Source: Perilla frutescens
Lineage: Eukaryota; Streptophyta; Magnoliopsida; Lamiales; Lamiaceae
NCBI GenBank assembly: GCA_026008535.1
Contig: BRKX01000014.1
Coordinates: 40,802,506 to 40,866,505, forward strand
DNA length: 64,000 nucleotides
Reading direction: 5' to 3'
The notes below the pieces were generated by a model. That model searched no databases and was not told the DNA's origin. It saw only the letters and a list, made by a program, of their open reading frames with translations. Below, one piece after another: positions 56,989 through 64,000 of the stretch. Numbering within the stretch: the first letter of the stretch is position 1; the number at the start of each line of letters is the position of its first letter. The translations under genes and the position numbers were made by a program.

Positions 56989-57138
56989 CGCCCAAGCCCA
57001 CCTTTCAAGGTACCTCACCATATAGGACAACAACTGCTCGTTGCCATTCCAGGTTTTCCTTCTGAACCTCTCGACCCTTTCTTGCACAAGGCGAAAAAGA
57101 GGCAAGCTTTTCCTAGCTGTCAAACGACGCTTAACCAT
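56989..57138 (-). pseudogene. Element B ORF upstream of gag, 5' part
   Basis: ATG at 57138 gives MVKRRLTARKSLPLF and QERVERFRRKTWNGNEQL, 50 codons ending ERWAWA at the CGCCC duplication. The frame continues directly at 48365 (NGYGGEP). The N-terminus is strongly basic. Confidence 0.6.
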
Positions 57139-57680
57139 CTAGAAGAGAATAACTTAATCAGTCTAGATTATAAAAGGGAGACCTAATGTCCTCCTGAGAT
57201 CATACTAGCGTCTAGATTTTATCTTTGCATGCATAGCTCCTTTTAAAAGCAGTTGACAATTTTTTTTATAAAAAATTTTTGGTGCCCAAAGCCTTTAAAC
57301 ATACATATTTACCTTTTCCTTGAGTCAAAAATTTTGAGAAATGAATTTAACCCTTTTTGGGATCGAAAAATCTTTTCACAAACTTTCCATCTTGGAAATC
57401 GTCTTACCTGAACACCTTTTACTTGGAATTTCATTCTCGCGGTTTTTCTCTTATCCATAAAACAGGTATGCTTGCTCAAATCTTTCCCTTTCCTGTATTC
57501 CAAAAATCATGAATCCAACATCCGAAAATTCTATACTATCATACCTTGATTTTTGGTTGAGGATACGAGGGTGATGGCGAGCTGTGGGTTGCTGCTTTAA
57601 CTTATCACGAAGCAATTCATATGCACATAAACACTTAGCTTAACTTAAATAAAGAGACAGGTCTGCAGAGTTGCAAGCCT
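57139..57680 (-). other. Leader of element B
   Basis: Non-coding sequence between the primer site and the upstream ORF. The 64-codon frame at 57309-57503 (minus) is basic with no domain; it could be a small leader ORF but is not supported. Confidence 0.5.
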
Positions 57681-57692
57681 GCTCTGATACCA
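57681..57692 (-). promoter_or_regulatory. Primer binding site of element B (tRNA-Met)
   Basis: Minus-strand TGGTATCAGAGC lies two bases after the 5' LTR end. Confidence 0.9.
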
Positions 57693-57694
57693 TC

Positions 57695-60600
57695 TATAAC
57701 AGCCAGGTCCCGAGATAGGGATTAACGAATGGGGACGGGGTGTTATTAAGGGATTAATGAATAAAGACAAGAGATTAACAACGAGAGTTTACGAATCAAG
57801 ATATACTTTCGAAGAATAGATGATGATACTCGGATATACTTGATTTAAAATGGAAACATGCTGAAGCAGAATAAAACGGCTAACTAATCAGATACCAACA
57901 AGCATAGACCCATTCATGGGTCAAAGCGAATAAACAGATATCAATGTGAATAAGCCTCTTCATAGGCGAAAGGAAAATATACTAGAAAGGCGGAAATAAA
58001 ACTTAATATGCATCTTATATATATAATCATGTTTGGGGAAATATTCATAGAGTCTTGATAATCATAATAGAACTTAAAAAGAATTAGAAAGAGTGTATCA
58101 GAGTATCAGAACACATAATGGGATTTCAAAAGAAACTTAGATAATAGCAAAACAATCTTGGCAGCCAACCCACATCCACAGCCACCAACATCCTCAGCAT
58201 CTCAACCTGAAAATATTTGAAAAAGAGGGGGCATGAGCACTAATGTACTCAGTGGGTTTTGACAAAAACACTTTAATAACTTCAAGATATCCAATAATTA
58301 ACTGACGGTATATGGAGAGCAAAACGCAAAAGCCCTCTCCATATCCGTAAAACCTTTTTCTTTTCTTTGTGCCCAACCTGGCTCAAACCTGATGTCAACT
58401 GCACCCTTAGGCATGCCATAGGATAGAAGAGGGGTTACCTCAAATATCCAAACGAGTTTGCAAGGGAATTAACCCAGCAATGACTCCCTTAAAAGTTCTG
58501 AGCTCAAATCCTGCTTAAGCTAAATGCTAAGTTCCTTCCTTCCTTAATCTTGCTAGCAAAACCAATCTTAGAGCAACGTCTAAGGGCTAATCCTTTAATA
58601 TAGCATGATCTTGGCCTATAAGGGATTTAACGCTACTCTAACAAGACAATCCTTAATCTTTAACTATACGAGCTTTAATCAAAGCATAAACATTCAAATA
58701 CGAAGAAGATGAATGTAAATAAATACGAATTGTAACTAAAGACAATTCTAAATATCTCATGCTAAGCATAAACAATACTTTAACATTCCTAGCATTTCTA
58801 AACATGCTATACATGCTTGAGAGCTCGATTATAACACAATATCTTCCTTTCCTTCCTTCCTTGTACAGTGATCAATCAGGCAGAGTAAAAGTGCTTTATT
58901 GGATACCTCATTTGCCCTATATGCTTCTAGAGCTTATAGCTCAAACTTTAGATGAGTATAGATTTACCCACCTCGATCACAGAGCAGAAGATGAGGCAAC
59001 GAGTTGATAATCCTTCCTCGATTTCCCACGAGGCTCATTTCCTCCTACAAAAGTCGAATTATCGACTTAGCGGCCTACTTCAAAGATTTCTAACTATTAA
59101 CATGAAATTAAATAATACCCATCTTAAATACCCTTAATTAGGACTTAAACATGGATAACACGACTTTACGACTTAATAAGGTTTCGAGTAGGATTTATTT
59201 GAAGAACATCACATCTTGATTTCTCAAGTTCTAGACGGAAAACAACTTGAAAAATTTACTCGAAATAAATTGGAAATAACTTGAATGTTTTTCTAAAATT
59301 AAACTTGGAAATAACTCGGAAATAACACGACTCAAAAAGCTCGAAAACAAGAAAAGAGGGTACCAAAGATAGCTGGAAAAATCAGTGTGAAACAACACGG
59401 GGGAGGGGGGCACCGCGGCACACACCGGTGTCGGCGGGCAGCCCACCGCCGCGGCGCAGGGGTGCGCCAGCGGGCTCCCCCCGCCGAGGCACCCCCTAGC
59501 GTCGGCGGGTGCTTGCTGGGCCGAGGGCGGTGTGGCGCGGCGGCGCACCCCTCCGCGGTGGGGCTCTCTCTTTTTCTCTCTCTTCCGTCCAGTTTTCGGG
59601 CAACTTTCATCTGGGTTCTTCAGTGTTTGTCGATTCCTTCGACGAACACGAAGAACACCAAGAACACTTTATAAAATTTTTAAAAAAAAAACATGCTTCG
59701 ACAATTTAAATTAACATGAAACGACATGCTTTAACTTAAAAAGAAATTTTGCATTAAAACGGCATAAACACGATAATCCTCCTTAATATTTAGAATAACG
59801 ACGAATCTTTAAATATAGCTTGAACGGAATTTAAACGGAATAACAAGACTAAATACATGAAATAATGATGAGGATTATAACGACATGAATAAAGTGAGCA
59901 GTATAACGTAAGTGTTATTAACTTGGAACTTTAATAAGAATCGAAATACAACTTAGACGGAAGGTAAATGAGCAATAATGAAGAACACGAAGAACATGAA
60001 GAACGAAAAGTAAATGTGAAATTAAAAGACGGAAAAAAAATGGAATCGAGACCGACGAACAAGAATGGACGGGGTTAGGTGCGTCGAAGGAAGGTGGCTA
60101 GCTCGGCGTCTCGTTGAGTCGCAATAGCGGCAGAGCCGCCTGCTACGACCCAACGGTGCCCCTAACACATTCCCTCACCGCATCCCTTCCACGCCACTCC
60201 GCTCGTCGTCTTGCAGAACACTCACGAAGAACGCTTTTTACTTCGACAGAACTTTCTCGGCTCTCACGAGCCTTCCCACTCTCTTGGAAGTGAAAGGATG
60301 GAAATGAATGAGAAAATAATGGTGAGGGGTGGCCCTCTTATTTATAGGAGAAGCTTTAGCTTCCCTTGGAAGCCATTGCAGTGCGGAAATACTGCAGAAG
60401 TTACCCCGGGTTCGGTTAAAAGCTGCTTTATTCGATGTCGAGGTCTAAATGACCTCAGACATGAAATCTAAAAATATCGGGAGACTCGTTGGCTTGAATA
60501 CTAGTGAACCAACTTGATTCGTGAAGAAGACAGGGTCGTTAGAAGAAAAACGAGCAAAGATTCCCTTTTTGGAATTACTTTTTACTATTCACTCAGACTG

Positions 60601-61055
60601 ACAGATTTTGCTCCCAAGCGTTCGATTGACCTCAGAATGGAAATCCGTGAACGCCAACGGAATCCTTGAGTCATTTCCCATAAGAGGGGCCTGACAGAAC
60701 TAGACTCGGATCAACGAGGAGGATTTCGTAAATTTCTCGAAACACGAACGCACGCCAAAGTTACTATTCATTCACCTCTTAAATGTGTTTTTCATCACCG
60801 GGAACTCAAATGACTTCAGAATTAAAATCCGAAAATATTGACATACTCCTTGAGTTAAAACCTTTCTAACGAGACCACGAATGGCCATAAAAAAATTGAG
60901 ATCACATTTTTCGAAAATACAATTTTTACGAAAAACTGACCCTTAAAGTCGTGACTGGCATCCGACCTCAATTCACTTTATTTAAATTTCTTCCTTAACT
61001 AATTAAATAACATTAACAATTCTCTAAACTTTATCCAAAAATCTGGGGTGTTACA
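57695..61055 (-). repeat. 5' LTR of element B
   Basis: 3361 bp. Minus strand starts TGTAACACCCCAG at 61055 and ends CTGTTATA at 57695 (canonical CA mutated). TATA box CTATAAATAAGAGGG at about 60338-60352. It has a GC-rich block (59398-59570), longer than in the 3' LTR, and a CCTT microsatellite-like run near 58848-58862. Open frames inside are not genes. Confidence 0.88.
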
Positions 61056-61060
61056 GTTAG

Positions 61061-61771
61061 CCTCGGCAGAAGGGGTTTCTTTAGGGTCATCTCTGAGCTA
61101 CAGCTTTCTTTTGACACCGCGTGAGCGGGAAGGGGGAACTCCTTGATCGACAGATGGAACAGACTCTGAGACTGAAGGGGAAGTCTCATCATCATCAACA
61201 ACTTCAATGTCAGCAGCAGCATCAACTATTGCCTCTTCAGACTGGGCAACAGGGTTCAAAACTACAGTAGGAGAAGCATCTCCTAAAGGAACCTGAATAG
61301 TGACTACCGGCGAGTCACAAGAAGGAGCAAGAACGAAAGATAAAGGAACTGGATCAATAACAAGCCTCATAGCATCGATGGAGGCAGAAATTCATTGATC
61401 GAAGATGACTCATCATGGACATCAGCATCAATTAAAGCTTCAATAGCTTCATTCGTCTCTAATGGAGGTGACAATGGCTCATCGGAAACCCTAGGAACAA
61501 TTGGGTCTTCCTCGGGTGTTGCAGCAACAGACCCAGCAAGAGGAGAACTGGGATGAGATACCGAAAAAGGCACAGATGGAGGAACATCTGTTGGCGCATC
61601 AACCACCGATTCTGGACCAGTCATCACTGGAACATATTGAGAGAAAATCAGGGGTTTGGAGAATTCTCCTAGGGCTTTCCACAAATCAGCCGTGTTGATC
61701 TTCAGCATCTTGAACAAGGACGGTTTGGAAGAGCTGGACTTGTCTGCCATTGAATTCTGGAGAGAAAACAT
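61061..61771 (-). pseudogene. Extra ORF of the outer Copia, 5' portion
   Basis: ATG at 61771 gives MFSLQNSMADKSSSSKPSLF (a second ATG gives MADKSSSS). The sequence is Pro/Ser/Asp/Val-rich and low complexity, with EFSKPLIFSQYVPVMTGPES. A frameshift near 61370 moves to a frame reading VIDPVPLSFVLAPSCDSPV and SRSRGVKRKL, then a stop near 61098. It joins 27802 across element B. No signal peptide is seen. Confidence 0.6.
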
Positions 61772-62139
61772 CTTGAGAGCAAAGAAGTTTGAGAGCAGCT
61801 TAGCAAGGAAATTTCGAAAAAGTGCTGAATGCCTTGAACAGATTCAAAAATTGAACTTTCACCCTTAATTAAAAAATTTCATTAAGGAAATTCCTAAAAA
61901 TAACCGTCAAATCCATAATCATCACATAATGCACGTCCTCGAGGAGTGAAAATGAGCTGGGCATGAAAAATGAGGGCCCACTAGCCGTTGTGGAAACTGT
62001 TCAGAGAATGCTTGAGACTGTCAAGCACACTTCCAGGAACAAACATGAAAAGACCGTGAATTACTTGGTCATTTTTACTATCTCTGTACATACATCACTG
62101 ACCAAGACTGTACAGAGATACTTCTCTCAGAGGAGAAGT
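61772..62139 (-). other. Spacer between pol and extra ORF of the outer Copia
   Basis: Non-coding. The plus-strand open frame at 61963-62337 is antisense to this spacer and to RNase H and is not a gene. Confidence 0.5.
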
Positions 62140-62487
62140 TTAGAGAACACAAAGACCCAAGGAGGATCTAAGTGTTTCAAACCTGACACTATCAAGTGCC
62201 TTAGTGAAAATATCCACAAGTTGAGCTTCTATTACAACATACTCAATTACAAGAGATCCATCTTCAACCAGCTCACGTATGAAGTGGTTGCGGATATCTA
62301 TATGTTTTGTCCGAGAGTGCTGGACAAGATTCTTTGAAATATTTATGGCACTCATATTGTCACAGAATATGGTAAGAACAGACTGTGGCACACCATAGTC
62401 AAGCAGCATCTGCTTCATCCACAAGAGTTGTGTACCACAACTTCCAGCCGCAATATATTCTGCTTCGGCAGTAGATAGAGAGATCAA
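62140..62487 (-). pseudogene. Outer Copia RNase H, C-terminal part
   Basis: The frame reads LISLSTAEAEYIAAGSCGTQ, LTIFCDNMSAINISKNLVQH, HIDIRNHFIRELVEDG and VDIFTKALDSVRFETLRSSL, the RNase H end and typical C-terminus of Copia pol. It is cut from the upstream part by a TAG at 62488-62490, where the family usually has Gln after SKK. Confidence 0.92.
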
Positions 62488-63396
62488 ATTCTATTTCTTA
62501 CTGAACCACGAAACCATGTTTTTTCTGAGGAAGAAGCATCCTCCTGAAGTGCTTTTCTGATCTTCATTGCAACCAGCCCAATTTGCATCACAAAACCCCA
62601 CCAGACTAGGGTTAGTATCATATGAAAACCAAAGTCCCAACTCAGCAGTACCTTTTATGTACTTGATTATGTTCTTGACAGCTTTAAGATGGCTCTCTTT
62701 GGGATCAGATTGGTACCGAGCACACACTCCAACACTGTAGCAGATGTCTGGCCTACTTGCAGTAAGGTAGAGCAGACTACCAATCATACTTCGGTACAAT
62801 GTTTGCTCAATGGATACCCTAGCTTCATCTTTCGACATCTTAAGGGATGTTCCCATGGGTGTTCTCTTCGTGCTGTAATTTTCCGAACCGAACTTGCTTA
62901 TTAAGTTTCTTGCATACTTTGTTTGAGAAACAAAGATCCCATCATCTTTTTGCTTCACTTGAAGCCCCAAAAAGTAGGTTAGCTCTCCTACTAAACTCAT
63001 TTCAAACTCAAATGTCATGTACTTGACAAACTCGTCCACCATTCTATTTGACATAGATCTAAAGACAATATCATCGACATAGATCTGAACGATGATCACA
63101 TCAGATTTTTCTCTCTTGATGAAGAGAGTTCTGTCAGCTCCACCACGAACATATCCTTTCTCCAAAAGGAACTTGGTTAGTCGTTCATACCAAGCTCGTG
63201 GAGCTTGTTTGAGACCGTAAAGAGCCTTTTTCAGTTTGTAAACAAACTCAGGATGGTAAGGGTCTTCAAAGCCTTTGGGTTGGCTAACAAACACATCTAC
63301 AAACACATCTCCAGTTAAGTACCCATTTAAGAAGGCACTCTTTACGTCCATTTGGTATAACTTGAACTTCATCCACGCAGCCATGGCAAGAAACAA
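62488..63396 (-). pseudogene. Outer Copia reverse transcriptase and start of RNase H
   Basis: Motifs in order: LYQMDVKSAFLNGYL, SQPKGFEDPYHPEFVYKLKK, ALYGLKQAPRAWYERLTKFL, VQIYVDDIVFRS (YVDD intact), LTYFLGLQVKQKDDGIFVSQ, MIGSLLYLTASRPDICYSVG and FCDANWAGCNEDQKSTSGGC. A one-unit repeat (DVFVDVF) enlarges the usual GDVFVSQP. It is open over 300 codons, so RT itself is little damaged. Upstream frames are broken. Confidence 0.93.
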
Positions 63397-64000
63397 TCGG
63401 ACAGATTCGAGACTAGTGACAGGAGCAAATGTCTCATCGAAATCAATTCCCTCAACTTGGGAATATCCTTAGGCAACCAATCTTGTCTTGTTCTTGGTCA
63501 TGTTCCCCTCCTCATCGGTCTTATTTTTGAAAATCCACTTTGTGCCAATTACATTGGCACCTTTAGGTCATGGAACAAGATCCCAAACTTCATTTCTTTC
63601 AAATTGTAGGAGTTCTTCTTGCATGGCTTGAATCTATCTATCATCCTTCAAAGCCTAGTTAACATTCTTAGGTTCAATAGTGGATGTGTAGCAAACATTC
63701 ACAATCAGCTCATGAAAGTTCTTATGAGCTTCTCTTGTTCGGACACCTTCACTCATTTCTCTAATGATATCTGAAGCAGAATAGTTTTTCTGGACTCCTC
63801 TCGAAGGTTTGTAGACATCCTATTTTTGAGACCTTGCTTCAGTCAGATTACTGTCTTGCAAACTGTCAGGCACAGATGCAGGAACATGGACAATAACATC
63901 AAGGCTCTCATCATCAATCTGGACAGCAGGTCCTTCCAGATCATCAATCACTATGTTGATTGATTCCATGACAGTATTTATCCTTTTGTTGAAGACACGG
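63397..64000 (-). pseudogene. Outer Copia, linker and N-terminal RT, partial at window end
   Basis: Minus-strand reading shows INIVIDDLEGPAVQIDDESL (linker), IQAMQEELLQFERNEVWDLV, NVIGTKWIFKNKTDEEG and GYSQVEGIDFDETFAPVTSL, the normal N-terminal RT motifs. Stops occur near 63470, 63569, 63636 and 63823. Integrase and gag lie beyond 64000. Confidence 0.85.

Larger units (their letters stand above)
27808..61055 (-). mobile_element. Element B, Ty3/Gypsy chromovirus (Tekay-like), nested host of C and D
   Basis: LTRs are at 57695-61055 (5') and 27808-30595 plus 42358-42862 (3', split by element C). The target duplication GTTAG is exact at 27803-27807 and 61056-61060. Internal order on the minus strand is tRNA-Met primer site, upstream ORF, gag, protease, RT, RNase H, integrase with C-terminal chromodomain, polypurine tract. 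Long LTRs, tRNA-Met priming and a chromodomain fit the Tekay lineage (inference). Without C and D it is about 12.9 kb. The coding frame has several stops and one frameshift. Confidence 0.88.
25058..64000 (-). mobile_element. Outer SIRE-type Copia element, partial, interrupted by element B
   Basis: On the minus strand the window shows the 3' two-thirds of a Copia element: reverse transcriptase and RNase H (63960-62140), an extra ORF (61771-61061 plus 27802-26326), polypurine tract and 3' LTR (25935-25058). The extra ORF after pol is a trait of the SIRE/Maximus lineage. The 33.2-kb insertion of element B (27808-61055) with duplication GTTAG splits the extra ORF. The gag, integrase and 5' LTR lie beyond 64000. 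It is coding-dead as read. Confidence 0.85.

Noticed and set aside
29411..59714. GC-rich frames at 29411-29788 and 59231-59714 on both strands
   Set aside because: They overlap on both strands inside the LTRs of element B, have no domain, and arise from high GC content.
61963..62337. 124-codon plus-strand frame
   Set aside because: Antisense to the 3' part of Copia RNase H and its spacer; no domain.
1..64000. CRISPR array, bacterial operons or organellar insertion
   Set aside because: No regularly spaced short repeats, no Shine-Dalgarno-led gene clusters and no plastid or mitochondrial genes were recognised.

Overview
The window is nuclear DNA of a flowering plant, most likely a eudicot. 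It is AT-rich and dense in plant-type transposable elements: Copia and Ty3/Gypsy retrotransposons primed by initiator tRNA-Met or tRNA-Asp, an Athila-type element, chromoviruses, a tRNA-derived SINE, and hAT, Helitron, CACTA and Mutator-like DNA elements. I see one plausible host gene, an intronless ORF at 8275-8751 (+). No rRNA, tRNA, CRISPR or organellar genes were recognised. The species cannot be named from this sequence.

Left part, 1-25 kb: a complete but coding-dead Copia element (725-6790, 5-bp target duplication AAATC) sits inside an older short inverted-repeat element. It is followed by the host gene and a GAA microsatellite. Next come an LTR of a minus-strand Copia (about 9840-11068), a hAT-like element with an exact 8-bp duplication (11334-14792) that itself holds a Helitron (11450-14305), a CACTA end (15996), Mutator-like elements (16.1-16.9, 17.2-18.1 and perhaps 18.5-19.15 kb), a SINE (20341-20555), a LINE endonuclease fragment, a 190-bp tandem duplication, a probable LTR (22343-23608) and a solo LTR (24063-24799, duplication CAAAT). 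The hAT part carries three tandem copies of a motif pair that matches plant snRNA promoters in sequence and spacing (USE plus TATA 32-33 bp downstream).

Right part, 25-64 kb: a nest of minus-strand retrotransposons, each resolved by target duplications. The outermost is a SIRE-type Copia (3' LTR 25058-25935, extra ORF 26326-27802 plus 61061-61771, pol 62140 to the window end; its 5' part lies outside). Its extra ORF is split by element B, a chromovirus with 3.3-kb LTRs (27808-61055, duplication GTTAG). Element B is split twice: in its 3' LTR by element C, an Athila-type Gypsy (30596-42357, duplication TTCGT, LTRs both 1377 bp), and in an ORF upstream of gag by element D, a second chromovirus (48371-56988, duplication CGCCC, LTRs 1683/1684 bp). 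The insertion order is therefore Copia, then B, then C and D.

The gag-pol frames of all five protein-coding retroelements are broken by stops and some frameshifts, so none looks autonomous. Exceptions to the decay are of interest: the ORF upstream of gag in element B is open for 257 codons once element D is removed from the reading. Element D has its own different upstream ORF, and the outer Copia has a long extra ORF after pol.
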